Of a DNA stretch of 64,000 nt, positions 42,354-51,661 are shown in pieces. Numbering within the stretch: position 1 is the stretch's first letter; every line of letters begins with the position of its first letter. Position numbers and translations under genes: made by a program. Under the pieces are notes generated by a model. It was not told the origin of the DNA and ran no database searches. It saw only the letters and a list, made by a program, of their open reading frames with translations. The stretch lies in assembly GCF_001458435.1 (NCBI RefSeq), contig NZ_CYSF01000007.1, positions 124,001 to 188,000 on the forward strand, in the 5' to 3' direction. The stretch is from Thalassovita mediterranea (GTDB lineage Bacteria > Pseudomonadota > Alphaproteobacteria > Rhodobacterales > Rhodobacteraceae).

Positions 42354-43958
42354 ATGGCGATTGCGCAGGAACTGCCGATTAACAACAACGCCAGCGCTGT
42401 TCAGATGGCGCAGGAAATTTTTGGTGATGGCGTCACAGTGGTGAATGCCAGTTATTCTGGCGATCGGCGCTCTTCGGGAACGTATTCGGACGGTGACAAC
42501 GTGTCAGATGGCGTCACGCCGGGTGACACTGGGGTAATTCTGTCGACTGGGCGCACCAGCAATTTCACCCGCAGCAGTGGTTCGTTTAACACCAACACTT
42601 CGGGTAGCACCTCTTCAAACACGCGTGGTGTTGATAACAACGCAGATTTCAATGCGGCGGCTGGTACGCGCACTTACGATGCGGCGTTTCTGGATGTGGC
42701 CTTTATCCCGACCGGCGACACGATGACGATCCAGTTTGTGTTCGCGTCCGAGGAATATCCTGAATACGTCAGCAGTCTCTATCAGGATTTTATCGGCGTT
42801 TGGGTGAATGGCGAACAGGTTGATCTGGCGATTGGGGATGGGGACATCGACCCGCTCAACATCAACGCGGGCAACAACGAGTCGCTCTTCATTTCGAACC
42901 TGAACGATCAGTATAATACTGAAATGGACGGTTTTACCGCCACGATGACGCTGAAAATGGACGTTAACGTCGGTGATGTGAACACCCTGCGGATCGGCAT
43001 CGCAGATGTGACCGATTCGAGCTATGACTCGACCCTGCTGATTGCCGGCGACAGCGTGCAGACCGCGTTTATAGCGACCAACGACAGTGTCGATGTGGCG
43101 CCGGGGTTTTCCAAAACAGTTGATGTGCTGGCCAACGATGGTGACGGCACCAGCACATTGACCCTGACCCACATCAACGGTCAGGCTGTATCGGCGGGAT
43201 CGGTGATTACGCTGGCGACAGGTCAGCAATTGCAGGTGAATGCTGATGGCACCCTCACGGTGCTGGCAGACGGTGATCTGGAAAGCGTAACCTTTTCCTA
43301 CACCGCCGAAACTAGTGGCGGCGTCAGCGATACGGCCTTTGTGACGATCAATCAGGTGCCTTGCTTTGTCGAAGGCACGCGCGTGAAAACCCCAGAGGGT
43401 GAAATCGCGGTAGAGCATTTGCAGGTCGGCAATCTGGTTTTGACCAAGGATGATGGCGCACAGCCAGTGCGCTGGATCGGGTCCCGTACTGTTGCCGCAG
43501 AAGGGGATTTTGCCCCGATTCATATTCGGCGTGGCACCTTTGGAGAGCATAGCGACCTGTGGGTCTCGCCGTTGCATCGGGTGATGTTGAACGATCCACG
43601 CAGCGAGCTGCTGTTTGGCGAAGCCGAAGTGCTGGTTGCCGCCAAAGAGTTGGTGGATGGTGTCAACGTGCGCCAGATCGCGGGGGGGGATGTGACCTAT
43701 GTGCATCTGATGTTCGATCGTCATCAGATCCTATGGTCAGAAGGTTTGGAAACCGAAAGCTTCCTGCCAGGGCCGCAAATGGCCAGTGCTTTGGAACAGG
43801 ACATCATGAACGAAATCTGCACCTTGTTCCCTGAAATTGACCCCACCACTGGTGAGGGGTACGGGCCGACAGCTCGCAAGGCGCTGCGCCGATTTGAGGC
43901 GAGCTTGTTGCATCCTGACGCAGAGGGTCCCGCGACAACACAGGAGCAGGTTGCCTGA
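42354..43958 (+). CDS. Choice-of-anchor L plus Hint-domain protein, copy 1
   Basis: A 534-residue, acidic, Asn/Asp/Thr-rich protein. Residues about 1-230 are a choice-of-anchor-L-type domain (ASAVQMAQEIFGDGVTVVNA at the start; the FVFASEEYPEY motif near 125; YNTEMDGFTATMTL). A bacterial cadherin-like/VCBS-type linker with HINGQ and NADGTLTVLADGD follows at about 240-325. From residue 335 there is a Hint domain: nucleophile Cys337 in VPCFVEGTRVKTPEGE, then LWVSPLHRVML, EVLVAAKELVDG and TYVHLMFDRHQIL. Hint domains self-splice or self-cleave. No classical signal peptide is visible, so export may use a C-terminal type I signal. The Cys, the HR pair and the FDRH motif are intact, so autoprocessing is plausible. 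It is followed after three bases by copy 2. Confidence 0.85.
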   Translation: MAIAQELPINNNASAVQMAQEIFGDGVTVVNASYSGDRRSSGTYSDGDNVSDGVTPGDTGVILSTGRTSNFTRSSGSFNTNTSGSTSSNTRGVDNNADFNAAAGTRTYDAAFLDVAFIPTGDTMTIQFVFASEEYPEYVSSLYQDFIGVWVNGEQVDLAIGDGDIDPLNINAGNNESLFISNLNDQYNTEMDGFTATMTLKMDVNVGDVNTLRIGIADVTDSSYDSTLLIAGDSVQTAFIATNDSVDVAPGFSKTVDVLANDGDGTSTLTLTHINGQAVSAGSVITLATGQQLQVNADGTLTVLADGDLESVTFSYTAETSGGVSDTAFVTINQVPCFVEGTRVKTPEGEIAVEHLQVGNLVLTKDDGAQPVRWIGSRTVAAEGDFAPIHIRRGTFGEHSDLWVSPLHRVMLNDPRSELLFGEAEVLVAAKELVDGVNVRQIAGGDVTYVHLMFDRHQILWSEGLETESFLPGPQMASALEQDIMNEICTLFPEIDPTTGEGYGPTARKALRRFEASLLHPDAEGPATTQEQVA

Positions 43959-43961
43959 GCC

Positions 43962-45065
43962 ATGGGTTGGATCGCGCTATCAGATCAAACACGGCAGGTA
44001 TTTGACCTCGCAGGGATCGGCGCATCGGCAGCGGATGACCTGCGCCCTGTGCGCCATGATCTTTCGCCCAATAGCCTGTTGGTGCGCGGTTCCCTGATGT
44101 TTGAAATGCGCCTGCCCGGCGACGGACGTCCACGCCGTTTGCTGGGGTATCACCGCGACCATCCGTGGATCAGCTCGCTCTCTGTGCAGGAATTACCGAC
44201 GGGTGGCATCGCGTTGGTCATCACGCAGGGGCGCGATGTTTTTCATACTGTTCTGGAGCATGATGCGGTCACACAGGCCGAAGAGTTGCGCGTTACCTAC
44301 AGTTGGGATGCGCCTGCCCGCTGGGGGCGTTTGGCAATCGAACGTATCCGGTCAGGGCGTGTGTTCTTGAAAGAGCTGCATGACCCCAAGCCGCTGTTGT
44401 TGAATGATCTACAGGTCATGACGCTGGATCCGTTGCAGCGCCAGATGGATCGAAGCGTGTTGTTCTTTGCTGTTTCGGATGCCGTGGAGCCGATCGGGCC
44501 TATGCCCAGCCTGACAGCACAGGTGCCTGTGTTGACCGATCGGGGATATCGCGCCGCAGCGCGCATTCGGCGTGGTGACCTGCTGCGTACGGGCAGCGGT
44601 GAACTGGTGCCTGTGCTGCACGTTATTTCTCGCGAAGTGCCCAGCCTTGGAAGTTTTGCGCCGGTTCTGTTGCGGGCCCCCTATTTTGGGCTGCAACGCG
44701 ATCTGGTGGTCGGTGCGGAACAATATCTGCGCACAGCTGGGTCGGCTGTGGAATATCTTTTTGGTCGATCCCACGTGCGTATTCCCGCGACTCATCTGGT
44801 CAATGGGGTGTCTGCCATTCGGCCACGTGTTGGGGATACGCTGCGGTATTATCAATTCGTGACCCCGGGAAATGAGCCCTGTATTGCCGCAGGTGCGCTG
44901 TTGGAAACCCTGTTTTTGGGCCGCAAACGGCGCGATGCAGCGTTAATGCGCGCATCGCTGCTGTCCGAGGTGGAGCGCGCGCGCTTGCCAGAGCATCTGG
45001 CGCCAAGCTGTCCCTTGCTGGATCAGTTCGAAGCGATCACGCTGGCAGAGTTGCGCGCGGCCTGA
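43962..45065 (+). CDS. Degenerate Hint-domain protein, copy 2
   Basis: A 367-residue protein beginning three bases after the stop of copy 1. The first 190 residues are a non-repetitive domain I do not recognise (SWDAPARWGRLAIERIRSGR near 109-128). From about residue 190 it follows the Hint_2 layout: VPVLTDRGYRAAARIRRGDL in place of the Cys-starting motif, APVLLRAPYFGLQRDLVVGAEQ for the SPxHR block, ATHLVNGVSAIRP for the LVDG block, and YQFVTPGNEP for the FDRH block. The nucleophile Cys and both His positions seem lost, so autoprocessing is unlikely. It may be a partner, regulator or inhibitor of copy 1, or a divergent paralogue with another role. Confidence 0.65.
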   Translation: MGWIALSDQTRQVFDLAGIGASAADDLRPVRHDLSPNSLLVRGSLMFEMRLPGDGRPRRLLGYHRDHPWISSLSVQELPTGGIALVITQGRDVFHTVLEHDAVTQAEELRVTYSWDAPARWGRLAIERIRSGRVFLKELHDPKPLLLNDLQVMTLDPLQRQMDRSVLFFAVSDAVEPIGPMPSLTAQVPVLTDRGYRAAARIRRGDLLRTGSGELVPVLHVISREVPSLGSFAPVLLRAPYFGLQRDLVVGAEQYLRTAGSAVEYLFGRSHVRIPATHLVNGVSAIRPRVGDTLRYYQFVTPGNEPCIAAGALLETLFLGRKRRDAALMRASLLSEVERARLPEHLAPSCPLLDQFEAITLAELRAA

Positions 45066-45086
45066 AGACGCGCACAACCGGCGTAT

Positions 45087-45464
45087 TTACTGGACCGTTT
45101 CGCCGTCAAGATCACTCAGATCTTCGCCATCAAAAAACGGCGTCATTTGCGCCACAATGACAGAGTTCTCCTCGAGGGCGCGGGCCATGAGTGCGCGTTC
45201 TTCATCATTGATGTCGTGGCCCTGTTCCAGACGTTCGTCCAGCGTGCCATAGCCGGTCACATCCAACGGCGCCAGATCGGCCTGTTTCAGGATCGCCACG
45301 GTTTCACGCACAGCTTCTGCTTCGTCTACGCCGCTGGCATAGATCATCAGGGCGCCGCCTGTGGCCCCTTCGGGCAGGCCATCGCCATCCTTGCGGCCAA
45401 CCTGCACCAGCAGCGTATAGACCTGCTGGCGCGACGGTTTCTTTTGTTTCTTTTTCTCGGTCAT
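45087..45464 (-). CDS. Small acidic hypothetical protein
   Basis: I do not recognise this 125-residue cytoplasmic protein. It opens with a lysine-rich segment (MTEKKKQKKPSRQQVYTLLV) followed by GRKDGDGLPEGATGGALMIYASGVDEAEAV with a predicted alpha/beta fold, and ends in an acidic tail (FFDGEDLSDLDGETV). No membrane span, Cys pair or catalytic motif is visible. It is transcribed against the surrounding Hint genes, convergent with copy 2. Small proteins of this type are common conserved hypotheticals in Roseobacters, an impression not checked here. Confidence 0.7.
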   Translation of the reverse strand: MTEKKKQKKPSRQQVYTLLVQVGRKDGDGLPEGATGGALMIYASGVDEAEAVRETVAILKQADLAPLDVTGYGTLDERLEQGHDINDEERALMARALEENSVIVAQMTPFFDGEDLSDLDGETVQ

Positions 45465-45535
45465 GGGCCATGCCAATACGCTGATAGGATCAGTGGATCA
45501 AGCGCGAAGCCGCGGCCTTTAGTCAGTGTATCCAG

Positions 45536-46363
45536 TTACCGGCGCCGTTGCAGGTCACGGCTAACAGTCCCTTTGAAACAGCGCGGGAAGAAGGGATATG
45601 TATCGGTGGCAAAGTAGACATACCGCCCTTCGACCGTTGCGCCGTTGCATTCGTCTAGCGTGCCACTGTCTGCGCGATAGGCATAGTCTTGTTCGTAGGT
45701 TCCATCATAGCGTCCACCTGGGCTGTTCGCGCCTGCGGGGCGGGTGCCGGATTTCAGTTGCCAACTGCTGCGCGCCTGATCCCCAATATAGTGGATTTCA
45801 AATCCGTCTGCCGCATAGCCAATCAGGCTGGCGCTATCACCACCGATCAGGTCTGCTGTCCAGATGTCCGCTGGGGCGTGGTAATGATAAAGCCCGCGGT
45901 GATCGACGTGGGCATTGGCGTGATCCATGCCCAATTGGCTGGCGGCGCCCATACCTTCAACCCGCCAACCGCTGGAACGGTCACGCGAAAATCCGCGGCG
46001 CCCGTTTGGATCATAGTATTCGGCAGTGCCGGGGCGCAGTAGGATGCCCGACAGCGTGATGCCGGAAGCGCTGGTGCTGCGAGTCACCTGGCCGGTTTTT
46101 TCGGGCGTAGCGTCGACACAAACAGTCAGGTCCTGAGGGCGGAAGCTATGCGGGTTCCCGCGCGTCGGAAATTGTCCGACGCTATGTGCGGGTGTGGCCT
46201 GTGAGCGAATGCAACGCTGATCGCCCTTGATCGACATTTGGACGTGGCTGGCACTGTGGTAATGAGCGTGTTCATGACTATGCGAGGTGTCGCTGCCTGC
46301 CTTGGAGGATTGAACACAGCCGCCAATGATGATGGCAACGCCAAGTAGGGCAATTCGGTACAT
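45536..46363 (-). CDS. YHYH-domain lipoprotein
   Basis: A 275-residue secreted lipoprotein. The N-terminus MYRIALLGVAIIIGGCVQSS has a lipobox (IGGC) with Cys16, then a His-rich linker (HSHEHAHYHSASH). The YHYH domain has the name-giving GLYHYHAPAD near residue 155-164, preceded by the conserved GMDHANAHVDHRG. The YHYH domain is of unknown function, often in metal- or oxidation-related membrane contexts; the His-rich linker would allow copper or zinc binding, which is an inference. It is divergent from Hint copy 3 across a 279-bp gap. Confidence 0.85.
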   Translation of the reverse strand: MYRIALLGVAIIIGGCVQSSKAGSDTSHSHEHAHYHSASHVQMSIKGDQRCIRSQATPAHSVGQFPTRGNPHSFRPQDLTVCVDATPEKTGQVTRSTSASGITLSGILLRPGTAEYYDPNGRRGFSRDRSSGWRVEGMGAASQLGMDHANAHVDHRGLYHYHAPADIWTADLIGGDSASLIGYAADGFEIHYIGDQARSSWQLKSGTRPAGANSPGGRYDGTYEQDYAYRADSGTLDECNGATVEGRYVYFATDTYPFFPRCFKGTVSRDLQRRR

Positions 46364-46642
46364 GTGGGGTCCTCTTAATGCTAGATTTCCCACTGATACG
46401 CAGCTCCATTTGGTTTCCGTCGCTTTTATGGGATTCGTTTCTGCATTGGCGGCGCACCACCTTTTGCAGGGGTGCGTTCCTCATAACCCAAACTTTGGGA
46501 TTTGTGCGCTACGAACAAACCCCCATATCGTGCCAGCAAAAAAGGGGGGTGGGCTCTACGTTTGATGTGCAGAGTTTGCGGCGGATCAATGATAAATTTT
46601 AATGATAAATATTTAGCATGAATTAAGCGTACGAGTTCTGAA
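46364..46642. promoter_or_regulatory. Shared upstream region of the YHYH lipoprotein and Hint copy 3
   Basis: No gene is visible. The side near Hint copy 3 is AT-rich, with a 9-bp direct repeat ATGATAAAT at 46589-46597 and 46602-46610 (13 bp apart). No clear Shine-Dalgarno precedes the Hint start at 46643. Promoters for both divergent genes must lie here. Confidence 0.5.
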
Positions 46643-48211
46643 ATGGTTGCTGCAAGCAAGTTGAGCGTCAATGTAAATGCCTCTGCAAATCAGATGGCCG
46701 ATGCTATTTTCGGGTCTGGTGTAACCGTTCAGGACGCCACCTATCATGGGGATGCCCGTTCATCGGGGATCTATTCCGGTGCCGATGAGACAATGCCGGG
46801 CGTGGCGCCCTCAGACAGTGGCGTTATCCTGTCCACTGGCAAGGCGCACAAGATCACCAATGCGTGGGGGGCTGCAAACAAATCCACGCAGACCACGACC
46901 GATACAAACGGTGTCGACAACCATGCAGGGCTAAACTCTATCGCTGGCGTTGAAACCTTTGACGCCGCCATCTTTGAGGCAGAGTTTATCCCACAGGGAA
47001 ATACCCTGTCGATGCAGCTAACCTTTTCATCCGAAGAGTATCTGGAATGGGTCGATTCCGGTTTCAACGATGCTGTTGGCATCTGGGTCAACGGCGAGCA
47101 GGCAGAATTGACCCTTGGTGACAGTGAAATCTCGATCGATGAGATCAACCCAGATAGCAATCCCGACTGGTACATCGACAACGCGAACGGTGACTACAAT
47201 ACCGAAATGGACGGGATGACCATCACCCTGACCCTGCGGGCGCCGGTCAAACCTGGTGAGTTGAACACGCTTGAGATTGGGATCGCTGACGCAGGCGATA
47301 CCGCATATGACAGCAACCTGATGATCAAGGCCGACAGTATTCAAAGTTCGATTACGGTATTGGACGATGAAATTGACCTGCAGGTCGGTTCCGAAGGTAC
47401 GCTGGATGTCCTTGCAAATGACAGCACCTATGATGGTGGCCAGCTGACACTGACCCATATCAACAATCAGCCGTTGGTGGCGGGAAATGTCATTACGCTG
47501 GCCTCTGGCACACAGATCAGTCTGAACCCCGACGGCACGCTGCAAATCACAGCCGCTGATGTCGATGATGAAAGCACCTTTACATATACCGTTGTCGATG
47601 GCTCTGGCGCAGAAGCTGCGGGGTATGTCACCGTATCGTCTGTTCCATGTTTTGTTGCCGGCACCCGCGTTGATACTGCACGTGGACCATTGCCGGTGGA
47701 GCAGCTGGTCGCTGGTGATCTGGTTCTGACCCGCGATCACGGATACCAGCCTGTGCGCTGGGCGGGCAGTTGTCATACTGCGGTGACCCCCGAGAACGCC
47801 CCTATCGAGGTTGCGCCAAATGCCTTGGGTGAACATGGTCGGCTGCTGATTTCGCCACAGCACCGTTTGCTAATCCGCGAAGAACGTGTGTCGATGTTGT
47901 TTGAGGCGAACGAAGTTTTGGTTGCAGCGAAACATCTGGTGGATGGCAAGACGGTCTGTCGCTGCCTGCAAAACCCCGAAGTGACCTACGTGCATCTTTT
48001 GTTTGATCGCCACGAAGTGTTGCACACCAACGGAATCTGGAGCGAGAGCTACCTGCCCGGACCCGAAGCTGCCGCAGGTTTCGATCGCGGCGCGCAGGCT
48101 GAGATTTTGGCGCTGTTTCCGCAATTGGATCTGGCAACTGGACGCGGTTATGGCCCGGCGGCGCGGATGTCTTTGCGGGGTTATGAAGCTCAGGCGCTAC
48201 GCGCCGGCTGA
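46643..48211 (+). CDS. Choice-of-anchor L plus Hint-domain protein, copy 3
   Basis: A 522-residue paralogue of copy 1 with the same domain plan. The anchor-L-like domain (SANQMADAIFGSGVTVQDAT near residues 14-33; LTFSSEEYLEW near 128; YNTEMDGMTITLTLRA) and the VCBS-like linker (HINNQ, NPDGTLQITA) are followed by a Hint domain with Cys336 in VPCFVAGTRVDTARGPLPVE, then LLISPQHRLLI, EVLVAAKHLVDGK and YVHLLFDRHEVLH. The key Cys, HR and FDRH motifs are intact. Similar length and near-identical nucleophile position suggest duplication of copy 1. There is no classical signal peptide. A bidirectional terminator follows. Confidence 0.85.
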   Translation: MVAASKLSVNVNASANQMADAIFGSGVTVQDATYHGDARSSGIYSGADETMPGVAPSDSGVILSTGKAHKITNAWGAANKSTQTTTDTNGVDNHAGLNSIAGVETFDAAIFEAEFIPQGNTLSMQLTFSSEEYLEWVDSGFNDAVGIWVNGEQAELTLGDSEISIDEINPDSNPDWYIDNANGDYNTEMDGMTITLTLRAPVKPGELNTLEIGIADAGDTAYDSNLMIKADSIQSSITVLDDEIDLQVGSEGTLDVLANDSTYDGGQLTLTHINNQPLVAGNVITLASGTQISLNPDGTLQITAADVDDESTFTYTVVDGSGAEAAGYVTVSSVPCFVAGTRVDTARGPLPVEQLVAGDLVLTRDHGYQPVRWAGSCHTAVTPENAPIEVAPNALGEHGRLLISPQHRLLIREERVSMLFEANEVLVAAKHLVDGKTVCRCLQNPEVTYVHLLFDRHEVLHTNGIWSESYLPGPEAAAGFDRGAQAEILALFPQLDLATGRGYGPAARMSLRGYEAQALRAG

Positions 48212-48234
48212 ACTGTTCGGAAATTCAGGACCAC

Positions 48235-48268
48235 AAAAAAACGGCGTCCCGAGAGGCGCCGTTTTCAT
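48235..48268. terminator. Bidirectional terminator between Hint copy 3 and dapD
   Basis: AAAAAAACGGCG-tcccgagagg-CGCCGTTTTCATTT: a stem ACGGCG with CGCCGT flanked by an A run and a T run, placed between two convergent genes, so it can stop transcription from both sides. Confidence 0.8.
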
Positions 48269-48286
48269 TTCCGTAACCGGATCGGA

Positions 48287-49114
48287 TCAATCGCGCAGCA
48301 GCTCGTTGATGCCGGTTTTCGAACGGGTTTTTTCGTCCACACGTTTCACGATCACCGCGCAGTAGAGGTTGATGCCGTTTTTCGACGGCATGGAGCCCGA
48401 CACAACAACCGAATAGGGCGGCACTTCGCCATACATCACTTCGCCGGTTTCGCGGTCAACGATCTTGGTCGACTGGCCGATGTAAACGCCCATGCCCAGA
48501 ACCGAGCCTTCGCGCACGATGCAGCCTTCGACCACTTCGGAGCGGGCACCGATGAAGCAGTTGTCTTCGATGATGGTCGGGCCAGCTTGCATCGGCTCCA
48601 GAACGCCGCCAATGCCTACGCCACCCGACAGGTGCACGTTTTTACCGATCTGCGCGCAGGAACCAACGGTGGCCCAGGTGTCTACCATGGTGCCTTCATC
48701 CACATAGGCGCCGAGGTTCACAAACGACGGCATCAGCACTACGCCGGGTGCGACGAAGGCGGATTTACGAACGATGGCGTTGGGCACGGAACGGAAACCA
48801 GCGGCTTTGTATTCCGCTTCGCCCCAACCGGCGAACTTGCTGTCCACTTTGTCCCACCAGCTGGACCCCTGCGGGCCGCCGGATTGCAGTTCCATGTCCT
48901 TGATGCGGAAACCCAGCAGAACGGCCTTTTTGGCCCACTGGTTCACATGCCAGTCACCGCTTTCCAGCTTCTCAGCCACGCGCAGCTTGCCCGAATCCAG
49001 CGCTTGCAGCGTGTCCTCGATAGCGTCGCGGGTTTCGCCGGTGGTGGCGGGGGTGATGGTGTCGCGGGCGTCCCAGGCGGCTTCGATTGCCTGTTCCAGT
49101 TGAGCGTTCGACAT
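48287..49114 (-). CDS. dapD: 2,3,4,5-tetrahydropyridine-2,6-dicarboxylate N-succinyltransferase
   Basis: A 275-residue enzyme of the succinylase branch of lysine/diaminopimelate synthesis. The N-terminal helical part is followed by a left-handed beta-helix (hexapeptide repeats): [20 protein letters not shown] near residues 108-127, [19 protein letters not shown] near 130-148, [14 protein letters not shown] near 163-176, and [19 protein letters not shown] 49114 is chosen over an upstream frame. dapE, its usual partner, is 6 kb away, past the Hint block. Confidence 0.95.
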   Translation of the reverse strand: MSNAQLEQAIEAAWDARDTITPATTGETRDAIEDTLQALDSGKLRVAEKLESGDWHVNQWAKKAVLLGFRIKDMELQSGGPQGSSWWDKVDSKFAGWGEAEYKAAGFRSVPNAIVRKSAFVAPGVVLMPSFVNLGAYVDEGTMVDTWATVGSCAQIGKNVHLSGGVGIGGVLEPMQAGPTIIEDNCFIGARSEVVEGCIVREGSVLGMGVYIGQSTKIVDRETGEVMYGEVPPYSVVVSGSMPSKNGINLYCAVIVKRVDEKTRSKTGINELLRD

Positions 49115-49204
49115 GGGCTGTCCTCTGTATCCTGTGGGTCTTTTGGGCTGCGTTTCGCCCTTGCTATAGGTGAGCAAGGGCCTTTGCGCAATCTTGGGCG
49201 TCAC

Positions 49205-50194
49205 TTACGTGGCGCTTAGCGACCCAAGGGCGGCAAACATATCGCGGTCATCACCGGTGCCCGCGTTTGGCGCGGTCAGCAGCACATCGCCGTAAAAGAC
49301 AGAGTTTGCCCCCGCAAGGAAACACAGCGCCTGCTCCGCCGCCGAGAAGTCAGAGCGCCCCGCCGACAGACGCACGCGGGTTTTCGGCATCAGGATCCGC
49401 GCGGTGGCGACCATGCGCAGCAGATCAAACGCCTGCACCTTTTCGCGGTGTTCCAGCGGCGTGCCTTTGGTGGCGATCAATGCGTTGATCGGCACGCTTT
49501 CGGGGTGGGGATCAAAGCCTGCCAGCACCTGCAGCATCGATGCACGATCACGCCAGCTTTCGCCCATGCCGATGATGCCACCGCAGCACAGATCCAGACC
49601 CGCATCGCGGCAGTGCGCCAGCGTTTCCAGACGGTCCTGATAGGTGCGGGTGCCGATAATTTCGCCATAAAATTCAGGGCTGGTGTCGAGGTTGTGGTTG
49701 TACGCTTTCAACCCCGCCTCGGCCAAAGCCTGCGCCTGATGGGGTTCCAGCATGCCAAGGGTGACACAGGCCTCCATCCCCAGATCATTCACGCCGCGCA
49801 CCATTTCCAGCACGTTGTCAAATTCCTGCCCATCGCGCACGCGGCGCCACGCGGCCCCCATGCAGAACCGTTCGGCGCCTGCCTGCTGCGCGCGTTTGGC
49901 CAGCGACACAACATGTTTGGGGTTCATCAGTTTTTCTTTGTCCAGATCCACCTCTTTGTGGTGGGCGGATTGCGGGCAATAGGCGCAATCTTCGGGACAG
50001 CCGCCGGTTTTAATCGACAGAAGGCTGGCCTTCTGGATGTCCTCGGCGTCGTGGTGGCGGCGGTGAATTTCATTTGCACGGCCAACCAGGTCTAGCAAGG
50101 GGAAGCGCAAAAGCGCCTCCACCTCATCCACGGTCCAGTCAGAGCGGAACTCCGACGCGGTCAGGGATGCCTTCTGGGGATCTTGATCAAGCAT
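49205..50194 (-). CDS. bioB: Biotin synthase
   Basis: A 329-residue radical SAM enzyme that inserts sulfur into dethiobiotin. The radical SAM cluster motif is [16 protein letters not shown] near residues 64-79, followed by [17 protein letters not shown] near 109-125, [13 protein letters not shown] near 162-174 and [18 protein letters not shown]. It overlaps the end of bioY by eight bases and is transcribed after it, so BioY import and BioB synthesis are co-expressed under BioR-type boxes. Other biotin synthesis genes are not in this window. Confidence 0.96.
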   Translation of the reverse strand: MLDQDPQKASLTASEFRSDWTVDEVEALLRFPLLDLVGRANEIHRRHHDAEDIQKASLLSIKTGGCPEDCAYCPQSAHHKEVDLDKEKLMNPKHVVSLAKRAQQAGAERFCMGAAWRRVRDGQEFDNVLEMVRGVNDLGMEACVTLGMLEPHQAQALAEAGLKAYNHNLDTSPEFYGEIIGTRTYQDRLETLAHCRDAGLDLCCGGIIGMGESWRDRASMLQVLAGFDPHPESVPINALIATKGTPLEHREKVQAFDLLRMVATARILMPKTRVRLSAGRSDFSAAEQALCFLAGANSVFYGDVLLTAPNAGTGDDRDMFAALGSLSAT

Positions 50195-50765
50195 CCGATG
50201 CAGTCCCGCGGATTTTCGCGATCAATGCGGCAGGCGCGCCCAACACCACAACAGCGGCAAGGGTGATTTTCACCAGATCGCCCGCGATAAACGGGGTGAA
50301 GCCCCACGCCAGCAGTTTGCCCTCAGGCGCAAATTGTGCCAGCCACGCCAGACCGAAGGCGTAGATTGCGGCCAGACCGGCGAACATCGCAGGCCACAGC
50401 GCCAGTTTCGGCAGTTTGTCCGCCGCGTAGCCGACAATGGCCGTCGCCACGAGGAAACCCACCAGATAGCCGCCCGAGGTGCCCATCATATAGGCCAGAC
50501 CGATGCCTTTTTCCGGGGTGCCAGCGAAAACAGGTAGGCCAGCGGCCCCGGCCACCAGATAGCCCATCATCGTCGACGTGCCGAGGCGCAGGCCGTAGGT
50601 CGCGGCGATCATCATCAGGGCGGCAACCTGCAGGGTCATCGGTACGGGCCAGAACGGCACCTGTACCTTGGCGCTGACGGTCAACAGCGCAACGCCGGTG
50701 GCGACACGCAGGATCTGTGCGGGCAGGCTGAGGCTGCCTGCAGTGGTGTTTGCGGTAGTGGTCAT
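50187..50765 (-). CDS. bioY: Biotin transporter substrate-binding subunit
   Basis: A 192-residue membrane protein with about six spans, the S component of a biotin ECF-type transporter. Family marks are [19 protein letters not shown] near residues 35-53, [20 protein letters not shown] near 60-79 and [13 protein letters not shown] near 96-108. No BioM/BioN energising pair is nearby; solo BioY occurs in many bacteria. Ten-base BioR-like boxes lie 15 and 57 bases upstream of its start. Confidence 0.94.
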   Translation of the reverse strand: MTTTANTTAGSLSLPAQILRVATGVALLTVSAKVQVPFWPVPMTLQVAALMMIAATYGLRLGTSTMMGYLVAGAAGLPVFAGTPEKGIGLAYMMGTSGGYLVGFLVATAIVGYAADKLPKLALWPAMFAGLAAIYAFGLAWLAQFAPEGKLLAWGFTPFIAGDLVKITLAAVVVLGAPAALIAKIRGTASDA

Positions 50766-50780
50766 CGCGGGGATTCCTTT

Positions 50781-50873
50781 TTATAGATAAAAATTACCAT
50801 TTGCTGCGGTGCATCATTTACATAATAGATAATTTTTCAAGACGAATTTTTAATACGGTGATTTTGTCTATAA
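50781..50873. promoter_or_regulatory. Three BioR-like boxes upstream of bioY-bioB
   Basis: Against the BioR consensus TTATMKATAA (M=A/C, K=G/T), 50781-50790 reads TTATAGATAA (perfect), 50823-50832 TAATAGATAA (one mismatch) and 50864-50873 TTGTCTATAA (one mismatch). They lie in the gap between bioY and bioR, covering the bioY promoter. Confidence 0.8.
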
Positions 50874-50883
50874 AATCGGGATT

Positions 50884-51501
50884 TTAGCGCAGGGTGATGC
50901 GATCCGTTTTGCGCAGATGGCGACGCAGTAACTCGCAGGCGGCGCTGACATCACGTCGCCGCAGCAGCGATAGAATCGCCGCATGGTCCTTATCCTCGCG
51001 CTGGATCCAGCCGCTTTTCCAGTTAGCCAGCAGGTGACGGGCGGATGCGATGTGCAGATCGTCAATGGTCGCCAGCAGACGTGGCATACGGCAGGGCGCG
51101 AGGATTGTGCGGTGAAAGGCGCGGTTTTTTGCTTCCCAACTGGGCAGATCTTCTGCCGCATCGCAGGCCTTGCGCGCCTCTTCAGCCTTATGCAGATCGG
51201 CGCTGGTCATCACCATACCCGCGTGTTGCAGCGCCAGAACCTCCAGCGATGCGCGCATATCGGTGATTTCACGCAGCTCTGCCGGATCCAGTTCGCTGAC
51301 CCGCGTGCCCCGGCGCGGTTGGCTGATCGCCAGCCCGTGCGCTTCTAGTTTCAGCAGTGCTTCACGCACAGGCACATGGCTGGTGTCAAAGGCCCGCGCG
51401 ATGTGATCCTGACGCAGTTTTTCCCCCGGCGGCAGGGTGCCCCGGATGATTTGTTCGGACAGGTCGGCGTAAATGCGGTCGGCGATGGTGGCGTTTGACA
51501 T
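50884..51501 (-). CDS. bioR: BioR-type GntR-family biotin repressor
   Basis: A 205-residue GntR/FadR-subfamily regulator. The N-terminal winged helix is IYADLSEQIIRGTLPPGEKL then RQDHIARAFDTSHVPVREALLKLEAHGL (about 9-56). The C-terminal all-helical FCD-like domain includes ITDMRASLEVLALQHA near 79-94 and FHRTILAPCRMPRLLATIDD near 128-147. Context with bioY-bioB and the boxes identifies it as BioR, an alphaproteobacterial biotin repressor. A perfect TTATCTATAA lies three bases before the start, implying autoregulation. Confidence 0.9.
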   Translation of the reverse strand: MSNATIADRIYADLSEQIIRGTLPPGEKLRQDHIARAFDTSHVPVREALLKLEAHGLAISQPRRGTRVSELDPAELREITDMRASLEVLALQHAGMVMTSADLHKAEEARKACDAAEDLPSWEAKNRAFHRTILAPCRMPRLLATIDDLHIASARHLLANWKSGWIQREDKDHAAILSLLRRRDVSAACELLRRHLRKTDRITLR

Positions 51502-51504
51502 GAA

Positions 51505-51514
51505 TTATCTATAA
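51505..51514 (-). promoter_or_regulatory. BioR box at the bioR start (autoregulation)
   Basis: TTATCTATAA, a perfect match to the BioR consensus, sits three bases upstream of the bioR ATG and overlaps its ribosome-binding region, so BioR binding would block its own expression. Confidence 0.8.
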
Positions 51515-51661
51515 TTTTTCAGCCCTAATCGGGCAAGTCTCGAAATGGCGTGTTGCTGCGTAATTTCCCCCTTTGCGCCGCCTCAAACCTGTGTGAGGCT
51601 CACTGGTCAGAAGGTAGGGCGCGCGCTAGGCTAACCCTATAGACAATAAGGATTTCCGAGC

